A DNA stretch of 64,000 nucleotides from Nocardioides marmorisolisilvae (GCF_031656915.1 NZ_CP134227.1:3162001-3226000), one strand, 5' to 3'; counted from the stretch's first letter, positions 31,229 through 40,731 are shown. Program-made: numbers and translations. Notes: generated by a model not told the origin, from the sequence alone.

Positions 31229-31537
31229 TCAGGAGGCAGGCGCGACGTCCAGCACGACCTCGAACTCCAGCAGGTCCGCCCCCGTGGTCACGGTCGCGCC
31301 GTGCTCGCCCTTGTGCGCGGCGCGGGCGTCCCCGTCGCGCCATGCCTCGAAGGACGCGTCGTCCTCCCAGTGCGTGACCACGAAGTACCGGTCCTCGCCG
31401 GCGACCGGGCGCAGCAGCTGGAAGCCCAGGAACCCGGGTGCGCCGTCGACCGTGCCCGCGCGCGCCACGAAGCGCCGCTCCAGCTCGGCGTGCGCCTGGG
31501 GCGGCACGTTGATTGCGTTGATCTTCACGACGGCCAT
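31229..31537 (-). CDS. MhuD/IsdG-type heme-degrading monooxygenase
   Basis: This 102-aa antibiotic-biosynthesis-monooxygenase fold protein is strikingly like M. tuberculosis MhuD as I remember it: it shares VVKINAI near the start, GFLGFQLLRPV, YFVVTHWE and LLEFEVVLDV. The residues reported as important there line up at the same positions (Asn7, Trp66, His75). The expected role is heme opening to release iron, in the cytosol. No heme importer is in the window. TATGGT lies six bases before the ATG. Confidence 0.82.
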   Translation of the reverse strand: MAVVKINAINVPPQAHAELERRFVARAGTVDGAPGFLGFQLLRPVAGEDRYFVVTHWEDDASFEAWRDGDARAAHKGEHGATVTTGADLLEFEVVLDVAPAS

Positions 31538-31543
31538 GCCTCC

Positions 31544-31549
31544 ACCATA
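31544..31549 (-). promoter_or_regulatory. -10 box, mhuD-like gene
   Basis: TATGGT, GGAGGC, then ATG 31537 on the minus strand. The GGAGG is too close to act as a normal ribosome binding site. Confidence 0.5.
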
Positions 31550-31577
31550 GGCGCGGCCACCTCGCTAGGCTCCGCCC

Positions 31578-31652
31578 GTGTTCCTCGCTTCGCTCGTCAA
31601 CGGGTCGTCGCCCACTCGGCCACGCCGAGCAAGCTCGTCGGGCGCTCGCTAG
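31578..31652 (+). other. Leaderless mini-reading frame, repeat unit 1
   Basis: GTG 31578, six bases after TAGGCT (31566-31571), opens a 24-codon frame (start MFLASLVNGSSPTRPRR) that ends at TAG 31650-31652. That TAG is the first half of the -10 box of the next unit. It might be translated if the copied promoter is active; it may equally be passive. Confidence 0.3.
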
Positions 31653-31661
31653 GCTCCGCCC

Positions 31662-31736
31662 GTGTTCCTCGCTTCGCTCGTCAACGGGTCGTCGCCCACT
31701 CGGCCACGCCGAGCAAGCTCGTCGGGCGCTCGCTAG
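31662..31736 (+). other. Leaderless mini-reading frame, repeat unit 2
   Basis: This is an identical copy of the frame in unit 1. Its stop TAG (31734-31736) lies inside the purC -10 box. Translation or transcription through it would interfere with the purC start. Confidence 0.3.
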
Positions 31737-31739
31737 GCT
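31734..31739 (+). promoter_or_regulatory. -10 box, leaderless purC
   Basis: TAGGCT, CCGCCC, then GTG 31746. It is the third copy of this element in 180 bp. Confidence 0.6.
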
Positions 31740-31745
31740 CCGCCC

Positions 31746-32645
31746 GTGAGCCACGACCCCAACATTCCGCCCGCTCCCGCGATCGCCGGAGCCGAGCACA
31801 TCCACTCCGGCAAGGTGCGTGACCTCTATCGGCTGACCTCGGGTGAGCACGCGGGTCGGCTGCTGATGGTCGCCAGCGACCGGCTCTCCATCTTCGACTT
31901 CGTGCTCGCCACCCCCATCCCGGACAAGGGCGAGATCCTGACCCGGATGTCGTTGTGGTGGTTCGACCAGCTCGCGGACATCGTCCCCCACCACGTCGTC
32001 TCGGTGGACGTCCCCCCGGAGCTCGCCGGTCGTGCGGTGATCTGCGAGCCCCTCACGATGTTCCCGGTCGAGTGCGTGGCACGCGGCTACCTGACGGGCT
32101 CCGGCCTGGTCGAGTACGACGAGCGCGGCTCGGTCTGCGGCGTCGCGCTCCCCCAGGGCCTGGTCGACGGGAGCCGGCTGCCGCAGCCGATCTTCACGCC
32201 GACCACCAAGGGTGAGATCGGACAACACGACGAGGCGATCACCTACGAGGACGTGGTGGCCGAGGTCGGCCCCGCCGACGCTGAGACGCTGCGCGATCTC
32301 ACGATGGCGGTCTATGCGAGGGCGGAGGCGATCGCCCGCGAGCGCGGCATCATCCTGGCCGACACCAAGATCGAGCTGGGTCGCCGCTCCGACGGGGTGG
32401 TGCTGCTCGCCGACGAGGTGCTCACCCCGGACTCGTCGCGCTTCTGGCCCGCCGACGAGTGGGAGCCGGGTCGGGCGCAGCCGTCGTACGACAAGCAGAT
32501 CGTCCGCAACTGGGCCCTCTCGCCCGAGAGTGGCTGGGATCGGAGGTCGGGTGAGGCGCCCCCCGCTCCGCCCTCGTGGGTCATCGACCGCACCCGAGCC
32601 CGGTACGTCGAGGCCTACGAGCGGCTCACCGGCGAACGGTTCTAA
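31746..32645 (+). CDS. purC: SAICAR synthase
   Basis: This 299-aa enzyme condenses CAIR with aspartate using ATP. Motifs include HSGKVRDLYRL at the start, ASDRLSIFDFVL, the ECVARGYLTGSG segment and ADTKIELG. The GTG start is fixed by homology and by the -10 box six bases upstream. The start region has been duplicated twice upstream (84-bp repeat), which could alter expression of this step. Confidence 0.95.
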   Translation: MSHDPNIPPAPAIAGAEHIHSGKVRDLYRLTSGEHAGRLLMVASDRLSIFDFVLATPIPDKGEILTRMSLWWFDQLADIVPHHVVSVDVPPELAGRAVICEPLTMFPVECVARGYLTGSGLVEYDERGSVCGVALPQGLVDGSRLPQPIFTPTTKGEIGQHDEAITYEDVVAEVGPADAETLRDLTMAVYARAEAIARERGIILADTKIELGRRSDGVVLLADEVLTPDSSRFWPADEWEPGRAQPSYDKQIVRNWALSPESGWDRRSGEAPPAPPSWVIDRTRARYVEAYERLTGERF

Positions 32646-32704
32646 AGCCACGGGAGTGGCCGGGTCGGTAGGTTGGGCGCCATCCGAGCCCAGGAGGTTG
32701 CTTC

Positions 32705-34282
32705 GTGTTCAACATGTCGGTCCTGCTCGAGGACTCCGCCCGGAACCACGGGGACCGTGACGCGCTGGTCCTCGCCCAGCCGTCGGGAGACAGCCTCCGG
32801 CTCACCTACGCCCAGGTCGACGGCTTCGCCAACCAGGTGGCCAACCTGCTGGTCTCGCGCGGCATCCGGCCCGGCGACAAGGTGGCGCTGAGCTGCCCGA
32901 ACCTGCCGTACTTCCCGGTCGTCTACTACGGGATCCTCAAGGCCGGCGCCGTCGTGGTGCCCTTGAACGTGCTCAACAAGGCCCGCGAGGTCACCTACTA
33001 CCTCGACGACTCCGACGCTGCCGCCTACTTCTGCTTCGAGGGCACCGCCGACCTCCCGATGGGTGAGGAGGGCTGGAAGGGAGCCGAGCAGGCGAAGCGC
33101 GCACCCGAGTTCTTCCTGGTGACCGCCGACCCGGGCGCGGCCGGCACCATCGAGGGTGCGCAGACCCTGGCAACCGCGCTGGCCGGGCAGCTGGCCACCT
33201 TCGAGAGCATCGCGCGGGCAGAGAACGACACCGCCGTGATCCTCTACACCAGCGGGACGACCGGCCAGCCCAAGGGTGCCGAGCTCTCTCACAGCAACCT
33301 GATGATGAACGCGCTGACCTGCAACCGGCTGTTCGCCTCCCAGCCCGGCACCGACGCACACGTCGTCGCGCTGCCGCTCTTCCACTCGTTCGGCTCGTCG
33401 GTGCAGATGAACGCCGGCTTCTCGATGGCGGCGACGCTGTTCTTGGTGCCCCGCTTCGATGCCGCGCAGGTCGTCGACCTGATGCAGCGGGAGACGATCA
33501 CCTTCTTCGCCGGGGTTCCGACCATGTGGTGGGGCATCCTCGGCGCGCTGGACCAGGCTGGCGAGGGCGCGGTCGACGTACGTCGGATCGCCGACAACCT
33601 GCGGGTCGGAGTGTCCGGTGGCGCCAGCCTGCCCGTGGAGATCATCCGCAAGGTCAAGGACCGCCTCGGGGTGACGGTCCTCGAGGGCTACGGCCTCTCC
33701 GAGACCTCGCCGGTTGCCACGTTCTCCGACCCTGACCAGGACCCCCGGCCCGGCTCCATCGGGGTGCCGATCTGGGGCGTCGAGTGCAAGCTGGTCGACG
33801 AGGACTGGAACACCGTCGAGGGCGCCGACGTGGTCGGAGAGATCGCGATCCGCGGGCACAACATCATGAAGGGCTACCTCAACCGGCCCGACGCCACCGA
33901 CGAGGTGATGCGCGACGGCTGGTTCCGCAGCGGGGACCTGGCCCGCCGCGACGCGGACGGCTTCTACTACATCGTCGACCGCTCCAAGGACATGATCATC
34001 CGGGGTGGCTACAACGTCTACCCACGGGAGATCGAGGAGGTGCTGATGACCCATCCGGACGTCTCGCTCGCGGCAGTCGTCGGCGTGCCCCACGACAGCC
34101 ACGGCGAGGAGATCAAGGCGTTCGTGATCCGCGCCGACGGCGGGGCCGTGACCGAGGACGAGCTGGTCGCGTGGGGCAAGGAGCAGATGGCGGCCTACAA
34201 GTACCCCCGCCTCGTGACCTTCGTCGACTCCCTCCCGATGACCGCGACCGGCAAGATCCTCAAGCGCGAGCTGGTCCAGTGA
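32705..34282 (+). CDS. Long-chain fatty-acid-CoA ligase
   Basis: This 525-aa adenylate-forming enzyme activates a carboxylic acid to its acyl-CoA. The P-loop is LYTSGTTGQPKGAELSH, the A5 region EGYGLSETSP, the hinge DRSKDMIIRGGYNVYP and the catalytic Lys GKILKREL. AGGAGG seven bases before GTG 32705 decides the start, although ATG 32714 is also in frame. It overlaps the SRPBCC gene by four bases. Substrate chain length is not readable. Confidence 0.9.
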   Translation: MFNMSVLLEDSARNHGDRDALVLAQPSGDSLRLTYAQVDGFANQVANLLVSRGIRPGDKVALSCPNLPYFPVVYYGILKAGAVVVPLNVLNKAREVTYYLDDSDAAAYFCFEGTADLPMGEEGWKGAEQAKRAPEFFLVTADPGAAGTIEGAQTLATALAGQLATFESIARAENDTAVILYTSGTTGQPKGAELSHSNLMMNALTCNRLFASQPGTDAHVVALPLFHSFGSSVQMNAGFSMAATLFLVPRFDAAQVVDLMQRETITFFAGVPTMWWGILGALDQAGEGAVDVRRIADNLRVGVSGGASLPVEIIRKVKDRLGVTVLEGYGLSETSPVATFSDPDQDPRPGSIGVPIWGVECKLVDEDWNTVEGADVVGEIAIRGHNIMKGYLNRPDATDEVMRDGWFRSGDLARRDADGFYYIVDRSKDMIIRGGYNVYPREIEEVLMTHPDVSLAAVVGVPHDSHGEEIKAFVIRADGGAVTEDELVAWGKEQMAAYKYPRLVTFVDSLPMTATGKILKRELVQ

Positions 34283-34752
34283 CCGGCTGGTACGACGTCG
34301 CGGAGTCGCGGGTCGTCCCCGCGGGTGCCGAGGACGCGTTCCGCGCCGTCATCCCGATCCCGCTGACCCGGATCTTCGCGCACCGCTTCGGCCCGATCCC
34401 GCCGATCCGGGACGTGCTGGGCCAGGACGGCGAGTGGGGCACGCCGGGCCAGACCCGGACGATCGTGCTGGCCGACGGCGGCCGGATGCGCGAGGAGCTG
34501 ACCGCGGTCGACGAGCCCTCGTCCTTCGACTACCGGATCACCGGGATCACCGGCCCGATGCGTCCGCTGGTCGCCGAGGTCGAGGGGCGTTGGGTCTTCG
34601 AGCCGGAGGGCACGACCACGCGGATCACCTGGTCCTGGCGGATCCGCCCGCGTCCGGCCGGCCGGCTGCTGATGCCGGTGTTCGGCTGGTTCTGGCGCGG
34701 CTATGCGCGCAGGGCGCTTGCCACGATCGAGGCCGTGCTGCACCGCGGATAG
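34279..34752 (+). CDS. SRPBCC (START-like) family protein
   Basis: This 157-aa hydrophobic-ligand-binding helix-grip protein has an N-terminal strand [18 protein letters not shown], central strands [21 protein letters not shown] and a terminal long helix [11 protein letters not shown]. The GTG overlaps the stop of the acyl-CoA ligase gene, suggesting that both act on the same lipid or polyketide-like substrate. No catalytic function can be assigned. Confidence 0.75.
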   Translation: MTGWYDVAESRVVPAGAEDAFRAVIPIPLTRIFAHRFGPIPPIRDVLGQDGEWGTPGQTRTIVLADGGRMREELTAVDEPSSFDYRITGITGPMRPLVAEVEGRWVFEPEGTTTRITWSWRIRPRPAGRLLMPVFGWFWRGYARRALATIEAVLHRG

Positions 34753-34755
34753 GAT
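34750..34755 (+). promoter_or_regulatory. -10 box of purS-purQ
   Basis: TAGGAT overlaps the stop of the SRPBCC gene. It predicts a leader of about 32 nt that contains GGAAAGGGG before purS. Confidence 0.45.
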
Positions 34756-34793
34756 CACCTCGTCCCAACCTCCAGGCGGAAAGGGGCCGTCCC

Positions 34794-35057
34794 GTGGCCC
34801 GTGTCGTCGTCGACGTCATGCCCAAGCCCGAGATCCTCGACCCCCAGGGCAAGGCGGTGCAGGGTGCGCTGCCTCGCCTGGGGTTCACCGGCGTCACCGA
34901 AGTCCGACAGGGCAAGCGCTTCGAGCTCGAGATCGCCGGTGCGGCCACCGACGAGGTGCTCGCCGACGTGCACCGGATGGCCGAGACGCTGCTGTCCAAC
35001 CCGGTGATCGAGAACTTCGCGGTCTCGGTGGTCGAGCCGGCGGAGGCCGACAGGTGA
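34794..35057 (+). CDS. purS: FGAM synthase small subunit PurS
   Basis: This 87-aa subunit bridges PurQ and PurL in the three-part formylglycinamidine ribonucleotide synthase. Features are [32 protein letters not shown] and a terminal helix [13 protein letters not shown] 34794 follows GGAAAGGGG. The stop overlaps the purQ start as GTGA. Confidence 0.93.
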   Translation: MARVVVDVMPKPEILDPQGKAVQGALPRLGFTGVTEVRQGKRFELEIAGAATDEVLADVHRMAETLLSNPVIENFAVSVVEPAEADR

Positions 35058-35722
35058 GGATCGGGGTCGTCACCTTTCCGGGCTCGCTGGACGACGTCGA
35101 CGCCGCCCGCGCCGTACGTCTTGCCGGCGGTGAGGCGGTGTCGCTGTGGCACGGCGACGACGACCTGCACGGCGTGGACGCCGTGGTGCTTCCCGGCGGC
35201 TTCTCCTACGGCGACTACCTGCGCTGCGGTGCGATCGCGCGCTTCGCTCCGGTGATGACCTCGCTGGTCGCGCAGGCAGGCAGAGGGATGCCGGTGCTCG
35301 GCATCTGCAACGGCTTCCAGATCCTCTGCGAGTCCCATCTGCTGCCCGGCGCGCTGATCCGCAACGACCACCGCAGGTTCGGCTGCCTGGACCAGCGGCT
35401 GCGGATCGAGAACAACCGCACCGCCTGGACCTCGGCGTACGACGAGGGCGCGGAGCTCACCATCGTGCTGAAGAACGGCGAAGGGGCCTATGTCGCCGAC
35501 GAGGCCACCCTCGACCGACTGGAGGGCGAGAGACGCGTGGTCGCGCGCTACCTCGACAATCCCAACGGCTCGCAGCGTGCGATCGCCGGAGTCACCAACG
35601 AGGCCGGCAACGTGGTCGGGCTGATGCCGCATCCCGAGCACGCGGTCGAGGACCTGTGCGGCCCGGGCACGGACGGGCTGGGCTTCTTCACCTCGGCGCT
35701 CAAGGCGCTCGCCTCCGGCTGA
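35054..35722 (+). CDS. purQ: FGAM synthase glutaminase subunit PurQ
   Basis: This 222-aa class I glutamine amidotransferase supplies ammonia to PurL. The nucleophile elbow is [11 protein letters not shown], and the His/Glu pair appears in [24 protein letters not shown] is also typical. It is coupled to purS by a four-base overlap, whereas purL lies 2.6 kb further on behind three unrelated genes. Confidence 0.95.
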   Translation: MRIGVVTFPGSLDDVDAARAVRLAGGEAVSLWHGDDDLHGVDAVVLPGGFSYGDYLRCGAIARFAPVMTSLVAQAGRGMPVLGICNGFQILCESHLLPGALIRNDHRRFGCLDQRLRIENNRTAWTSAYDEGAELTIVLKNGEGAYVADEATLDRLEGERRVVARYLDNPNGSQRAIAGVTNEAGNVVGLMPHPEHAVEDLCGPGTDGLGFFTSALKALASG

Positions 35723-35755
35723 GCCCCGGCCGACCGGCCGCGGATCGACGTCGGG

Positions 35756-37144
35756 TCAGCGCTTGCCCTGGTGCAGCGCGCCCCACGTCAACGTGGCGGT
35801 CACACCGGTCGACGGGCCGATCACCTTCTTCTGGTAGGCGGTCACTGCGCGTCGGGTGTACCAGTTGTACTTCCCGGTGATCTTCAGCGTGGGCTTGGCC
35901 GCCGCGTTCATAGCGCGCTGCACCCGGACCACGTCGGGACCCCGGGAGCCCTTACTCAGCACGGTGTCGCTGGCGCCCGCGGTGATCAGTGCGACCCAGT
36001 CGCTCCGCGAGACCCGGTTGCGGGTGGGGTGGTGCACCGATCGCTGGAAGCGGTGCAGGGCCTTGACGGTCTTGGTGGTCCACCTGCCGGTGACCGGCCC
36101 GGTGTAGAGGCCCCGCTGCTTGAGCAGGCACTGGGCCGGGACGATCTGGGCGGTGTTCACTTGGCCGTTGGTACGCCGGTAGCGGGGCAGGTTGATCGAG
36201 GCGCTGGTGCACCGCGGATCGGCGAACGAACCGGGCGGCGGACCCATCGGAAGCTCGGCCCGGGCCGGTGGCACGGGACCGTTCCGCACGTCGAGGTAGT
36301 CCCGGTCGATGTTGATCGTCACGCCGCCCCAGGTCTCGTCGTGGCCGCCCTGGTACTGCTTGACCCGCTGGTGGTCCGCCCACCCGGTGTTCGACAGGTA
36401 GTGGGTGGCGCTGGTGCTGGCCCGGCCGTTCCAGCGAGCCAGCCAGATCAGGTCCGGCAGGACGTAGCCCGCCGGCGGGTTCTGGCGCACCTGGTCGAGC
36501 ATCATGATGGCCGACCCGGCGCTGGAGTACACCCCGGAGAGATAGCCGTTGCGGTGCAGCGTGTTGCTCCACGTGCTCAGGAACCACTTGGCCGACTCGG
36601 TGCACCCGGTGGAGCTGTTCAGGTCGAAGGCCTCGATGTCGTAGAACAGCGTGCTGCCCGGGACGATGCCCAAGGACTTCGCGGTGGCGACCGCCGTGGC
36701 GGCCTCGGTCTGGGCCTGCCGGCGGGCGGCGGCGTAGGTGTAGGCGCTGTGCGGGTCGATGGTCGGGTCGACGTTGGCGCCGTACCGCGGGAAGCGCGGC
36801 TGACACGAGGCCTGAGGGCCGAGGGTGATCGGCAGCAGGTGCCAGCCGTTCTGCAACTGGTTCGTCACCCAGGTCGCGTTGAGGTTCGGCTGGTCGCGGC
36901 AGTAGCGGGAGTTGCCCGAGATGTATATCCCGACGGCGCGGTACGGCGACTTCGCGCGCCACCGGTCCATGGCGTACTGGCTCGGTGCGTTGCACTGGTC
37001 GAACCCCTTGCCGGTGAAGTTGCCCGGCGTCCGCGGGTTGGCCGCGACCCGGTGCGGGGCCGACTCGGCGGCTCCCTGGACGAGCAGGGCGGTCACCAGG
37101 GCGATGGTGCCGGCGAGGGCGAGCAGGTGCCTGCGGGGAAGCAT
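35756..37144 (-). CDS. Secreted DUF1906 glycoside-hydrolase-like protein with peptidoglycan-binding repeats
   Basis: This 462-aa exported protein has its signal peptide at residues 1-30 (LPRRHLLALAGTIALVTALL). A DUF1906 (Rv2525c-like) barrel starts at GKGFDQCNAPS and includes YISGNSRYCRD, TLFYDIEAFDL and IWLARWNG. Two C-terminal peptidoglycan-binding-type repeats follow (GLYTGPVTGRWTTKTVKALHR and ITGKYNWYTRRAVTAYQKK). It probably binds or trims the cell wall. GGAG precedes ATG 37144. It interrupts the purQ-purL neighbourhood. Confidence 0.85.
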   Translation of the reverse strand: MLPRRHLLALAGTIALVTALLVQGAAESAPHRVAANPRTPGNFTGKGFDQCNAPSQYAMDRWRAKSPYRAVGIYISGNSRYCRDQPNLNATWVTNQLQNGWHLLPITLGPQASCQPRFPRYGANVDPTIDPHSAYTYAAARRQAQTEAATAVATAKSLGIVPGSTLFYDIEAFDLNSSTGCTESAKWFLSTWSNTLHRNGYLSGVYSSAGSAIMMLDQVRQNPPAGYVLPDLIWLARWNGRASTSATHYLSNTGWADHQRVKQYQGGHDETWGGVTINIDRDYLDVRNGPVPPARAELPMGPPPGSFADPRCTSASINLPRYRRTNGQVNTAQIVPAQCLLKQRGLYTGPVTGRWTTKTVKALHRFQRSVHHPTRNRVSRSDWVALITAGASDTVLSKGSRGPDVVRVQRAMNAAAKPTLKITGKYNWYTRRAVTAYQKKVIGPSTGVTATLTWGALHQGKR

Positions 37145-37308
37145 CGGGGTCTCCAGCGGGTCGGTTCCAATCCGTGTCACTAGACCACAACTTTCACAGG
37201 AGTAACAGACGTTTCGCCGAACTACAGTTCTGTAATTCGGGTCATGGGTGTGAACCGTTCGCGGATGGGGGAGACTGGGCCGGGAACATGTGACATGAGG
37301 GGGAACGG

Positions 37309-37623
37309 GTGCCTGATCTCAAGGTCGACGTCGATGGGCTCGCCCAGGTCAACTCGTCGTTGCGCACGGTGGCCCACGGGCTCGACGACACCAGGTCGAA
37401 CATCGATGCGGTGCGTGCCGATCTCGGTTCCGGCGACGTCTGGGAGGCGCTCGACCACTTCGAGAGCCACTGGGACGACGGCCGCGGCCAGCTGAAGAAG
37501 AACATGGCCGGGATCGAGTCCGCGATCGACGGGGCGGTGAAGGAGTACCGCGGCGCCGACCAGAAGCTCGCCGACGCACTGCACAAGCAGGCCACGACGA
37601 ACCACAGCGTGGCGGCCAGCTGA
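37309..37623 (+). CDS. WXG100-like small helical protein
   Basis: This 104-aa protein has the length and helical-hairpin pattern of type VII secretion targets. Helix one is GLAQVNSSLRTVAHGLDDTRSNI, a turn carries DVWEALDHFESHW, and a second long helix follows (LKKNMAGIESAIDGAVKEYRGADQKLADAL). The WxG motif itself is replaced by W-E-A, so secretion is a guess. GTG 37309 follows GAGGGGGAA. No ESX secretion gene is present in the window. Confidence 0.6.
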   Translation: MPDLKVDVDGLAQVNSSLRTVAHGLDDTRSNIDAVRADLGSGDVWEALDHFESHWDDGRGQLKKNMAGIESAIDGAVKEYRGADQKLADALHKQATTNHSVAAS

Positions 37624-38285
37624 TGCCAGTCCCCGCTGCTGCGGGTCTCGAGGGCAAGCTGGCCTTCACCATCACCGTCCCCGACAGCTGGTATGAGCTC
37701 GATCTCGAGCCCGCCACCCGGCGTGAGTCGATCCGCCGACTCGTCGAGGAACGGGTGCGGGACACCGACTTGTGGGACCAGCGCCGCACCCTGCAGAAGC
37801 TGCTCGAGGAGCAGTCCGGCTTCGCCCACGAGTCGGGCGCGACGTACTGCGCGGCGTTCAGCATGCCCACCGATGCCGGCCCGGTGACCGGATCCGTGGT
37901 GGTCACCTTGGTGGAGAGCCCGGGCTCGGATGCCGCCGAGTCGTTCCGGGTGCTGGGCCGGTCCTTCACCGAGGTCCCACGCACCGGCGACCCGCTGGCG
38001 CCGTACGCCGAGACGGACATGGTCGATCTTCCCGGCAGCGGATCATGTCCGCGTACCAGCGGCATCGAGGACACCCCGGTCGGCGACGGCGGCTACGTCC
38101 GCAACGTGTTCAGCCTGACCGCGGTGCCGGTGCACGAGCTCAACCGGGTGTTCCTGGTCGCGGCGAGCTCGCCGGTGCTGCCCCTCGCCGACGTCCTGCT
38201 CGACCTCTTCGACGCGGTGACGGGCACCTTCCGCGTCGTCCGTCCCGACCGGCTCCGGGAGGACCCGACCGGTCCCTCTGACTGA
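37623..38285 (+). CDS. Hypothetical protein coupled to the WXG100-like gene
   Basis: This 220-aa soluble protein belongs to no family I recognise. It starts with a beta-rich stretch (KLAFTITVPDSWYELDLEPATR). A charged helix follows (RRLVEERVRDTDLWDQRR), then more strands. The tone resembles EspG- or EccA-neighbour proteins found with WXG100 genes, but no motif supports this. The ATG overlaps the stop of the WXG100-like gene (TGATG), implying a joint function. Confidence 0.5.
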   Translation: MPVPAAAGLEGKLAFTITVPDSWYELDLEPATRRESIRRLVEERVRDTDLWDQRRTLQKLLEEQSGFAHESGATYCAAFSMPTDAGPVTGSVVVTLVESPGSDAAESFRVLGRSFTEVPRTGDPLAPYAETDMVDLPGSGSCPRTSGIEDTPVGDGGYVRNVFSLTAVPVHELNRVFLVAASSPVLPLADVLLDLFDAVTGTFRVVRPDRLREDPTGPSD

Positions 38286-38340
38286 CAGGGGCCGCCCCGG
38301 CTCGATCACGGCCGACGTGAGCGCCGGCCCCACGGCTCCT

Positions 38341-38346
38341 TAGGAT
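38341..38346 (+). promoter_or_regulatory. -10 box, leaderless purL
   Basis: TAGGAT, GTGTCC, then GTG 38353, the same layout as purC and purF. The earlier in-frame GTG at 38347 would start inside the six-base spacer. Confidence 0.6.
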
Positions 38347-38352
38347 GTGTCC

Positions 38353-40611
38353 GTGCCGCAGCCACGCCTCGCCCTCGACGCCGTCGCCCTCGCCGCCACC
38401 GATCCCGATCGGGAGCAGCCGTGGGCCGACCTCGGCCTGAAGGAGGACGAGTACCTCCGGATCCGGGAGATCCTGGGCCGACGTCCGACCAGCGCGGAGC
38501 TGGCGATGTACTCGGTGATGTGGAGCGAGCACTGCTCCTACAAGTCGTCCAAGGTCCACCTCAAGCAGTTCTCGGAGCTGCCGCAGGAGACGCCGCTGGG
38601 CAAGACGTTGGCCGGCATCGGTGAGAACGCCGGGGTCATCGACATCGGGCAGGGCTATGCGGTCACGTTCAAGGTCGAGTCGCACAACCACCCCTCCTAC
38701 GTCGAGCCCTACCAGGGTGCGGCGACCGGCGTGGGCGGCATCGTCCGCGACATCCTGGCGATGGGGGCCCGGCCGGTCGCGGTGATGGACCCGCTGCGGT
38801 TCGGCCCGCTCGACGCGCCGGACACGCACCGGGTGCTTCCCGGGATCGTCGCCGGAGTCGGTGGCTACGGCAACTGTCTGGGTCTGCCCAACATCGGCGG
38901 CGAGGCCGTCTTCGACGCGACGTACGCCGGCAACCCACTCGTCAACGCGCTCTGCGTCGGCGTGCTCCGCCACGAGGACCTGCACCTGGCCAAGGCGAGC
39001 GGTGCCGGGAACAAGGTGGTGCTCTATGGCGCGCGCACCGGCGGCGACGGCATCGGCGGCGTGTCGGTGCTGGCGTCCGAGACGTTCTCCGACGGCGGTC
39101 CCACGAAGCGGCCGAGCGTGCAGGTCGGCGACCCGTTCATGGAGAAGCTGCTCATCGAGTGCACCCTCGAGCTGTTCGCCGCTGGGGTGGTCGCCGGCAT
39201 CCAGGACCTCGGCGGAGCCGGGCTGTCGTGTGCGACCTCCGAGCTGGCCAGCGCCGGCGACGGCGGTATGGCGGTCGAGCTGGACCGGGTCCCGCTGCGG
39301 GACTCCTCGCTCTCGCCCGAGGAGATCCTGATGAGCGAGTCCCAGGAGCGGATGATGGCGGTCGTCGAGCCCGCCGACGTCGACGCCTTCATGGCGATCT
39401 GCGCCAAGTGGGACGTCGAGGCGGTGGTGGTCGGCGAGGTCACCGACGGCGACCGGCTGGAGATCACCTGGCACGGCGAGGTCGTCGTCGATGTGCCCCC
39501 GCGCTCGGTCGCGCACGACGGACCGACGTACCACCGGCCGTTCGAGCGCCCCGACTGGCAGGACACCCTGCAGGCGGACGTCGCCGAGCGACTGCCGCGC
39601 CCGGCGACGGGCGCCGAGCTCCGGGACACCCTGCTGCGGTTGGTGGCCAGCCCGAACCTCTGCGACAGGTCGTGGATCACCGACCAGTACGACCGCTACG
39701 TGCAGGGCAACACGGTCCTCGCCCAGCCCTCGGACAGCGGGATGGTGCGGGTCGACGAGGACTCCGGCCTGGGCGTGGCGGTGTCGACCGACTGCAACGG
39801 CCGGTTCGCGCTGCTCGACCCGTACGCCGGTGCGCAGCTGGCGCTCGCGGAGTCCTACCGCAATGTCGCGACCGGGGGCGCCCGGCCGCTGGCGATCAGT
39901 GACTGCCTGAACTTCGGCTCTCCGGAGGACCCGGCGGTGATGTGGCAGTTCGCCGAGGCCTGCCGCGGGCTGAAGGACGCCTGCCGGGTGCTCGGCATCC
40001 CGGTCACCGGAGGCAACGTCAGCCTCTACAACCAGACTGGCGAGACCGCGATCCTGCCGACCCCGGTGGTCGCGGTGCTGGGCGTGGTCGACGACGTACG
40101 GCGTCGTACGCCGACCGGGTTCGTGGCCGAGGACGAGCACGTGCTGCTGCTGGGCACCACCCGTGAGGAGCTCTCCGGATCGGAGTGGGCCAGTGTCGTC
40201 CACGGCCACCTCGGCGGGGTCCCTCCGCAGCTGGACCTGGCCGCCGAACAGTCCCTCGGCGCGTTGCTCGTCGCGGCCTGCGGGCTGGTCACCTCGGCCC
40301 ACGACCTGTCCGACGGCGGGTTGGCCCAAGCGCTCGCCGAGTCGTGCCTGCGCAACGGGGTGGGCGCGCACGTCGCCGTTGAGGGCGACCCGTTCGTCGC
40401 GCTGTTCTCGGAGTCGGCCACCCGCGCGCTGGTCTCGGTGGCGCGCGAGTCCGTCGCCGACTTCGAGGCGCTCGCCGCCGACCACGGCGTTCCCACCAGC
40501 CGGCTCGGCACCACCGGCGGAGCCGACCTGCGCGTCGAGGGCCAGTTCGCCGTACCTCTCGACGAGCTGCGTGCCGCCTGGACCGCCACCCTCCCCGCCG
40601 CCCTCGGGTAG
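38353..40611 (+). CDS. purL: FGAM synthase large subunit PurL (short form)
   Basis: This 752-aa ATP-using subunit converts FGAR to FGAM with ammonia delivered by PurQ through PurS. It is the short PurL typical of organisms with separate PurS and PurQ. Motifs include [31 protein letters not shown], the [15 protein letters not shown] region and [12 protein letters not shown]. The start at GTG 38353 is chosen from the -10 spacing. Confidence 0.95.
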   Translation: MPQPRLALDAVALAATDPDREQPWADLGLKEDEYLRIREILGRRPTSAELAMYSVMWSEHCSYKSSKVHLKQFSELPQETPLGKTLAGIGENAGVIDIGQGYAVTFKVESHNHPSYVEPYQGAATGVGGIVRDILAMGARPVAVMDPLRFGPLDAPDTHRVLPGIVAGVGGYGNCLGLPNIGGEAVFDATYAGNPLVNALCVGVLRHEDLHLAKASGAGNKVVLYGARTGGDGIGGVSVLASETFSDGGPTKRPSVQVGDPFMEKLLIECTLELFAAGVVAGIQDLGGAGLSCATSELASAGDGGMAVELDRVPLRDSSLSPEEILMSESQERMMAVVEPADVDAFMAICAKWDVEAVVVGEVTDGDRLEITWHGEVVVDVPPRSVAHDGPTYHRPFERPDWQDTLQADVAERLPRPATGAELRDTLLRLVASPNLCDRSWITDQYDRYVQGNTVLAQPSDSGMVRVDEDSGLGVAVSTDCNGRFALLDPYAGAQLALAESYRNVATGGARPLAISDCLNFGSPEDPAVMWQFAEACRGLKDACRVLGIPVTGGNVSLYNQTGETAILPTPVVAVLGVVDDVRRRTPTGFVAEDEHVLLLGTTREELSGSEWASVVHGHLGGVPPQLDLAAEQSLGALLVAACGLVTSAHDLSDGGLAQALAESCLRNGVGAHVAVEGDPFVALFSESATRALVSVARESVADFEALAADHGVPTSRLGTTGGADLRVEGQFAVPLDELRAAWTATLPAALG

Positions 40612-40731
40612 CCGCCGGACTTTCCCAGGTTCAGAACCCAAGCGTCACCTTCACCCAGCAGAGTCGGTGTGTGAAGAGGGGCCTTGCCGTGGGAACCCAG
40701 CAACGTGGGCCAGCGGCTGGGTCCAGACGCA

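Larger units (their letters stand above)
31561..31748 (+). repeat. 84-bp tandem duplication carrying the purC promoter/start
   Basis: Two identical 84-bp units (31561-31644, 31645-31728) are followed by the first 20 bases of a third (31729-31748), which ends on the purC start codon. Each unit contains TAGGCT-CCGCCC-GTG at the same offset as purC. The unit is Arg/Ser-codon rich when translated. This kind of sequence may be interspersed elsewhere in the genome. Confidence 0.95.

Noticed and set aside
31561-31748. CRISPR-like repeats
   Set aside because: The repeats are directly abutting 84-bp units with no variable spacers and no cas genes; this is a tandem duplication.
37223-37234. Operator TACAG-TT-CTGTA between the DUF1906 and WXG100-like genes
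   Set aside because: Only 5-bp arms, no regulator nearby and no second copy; too weak to list.
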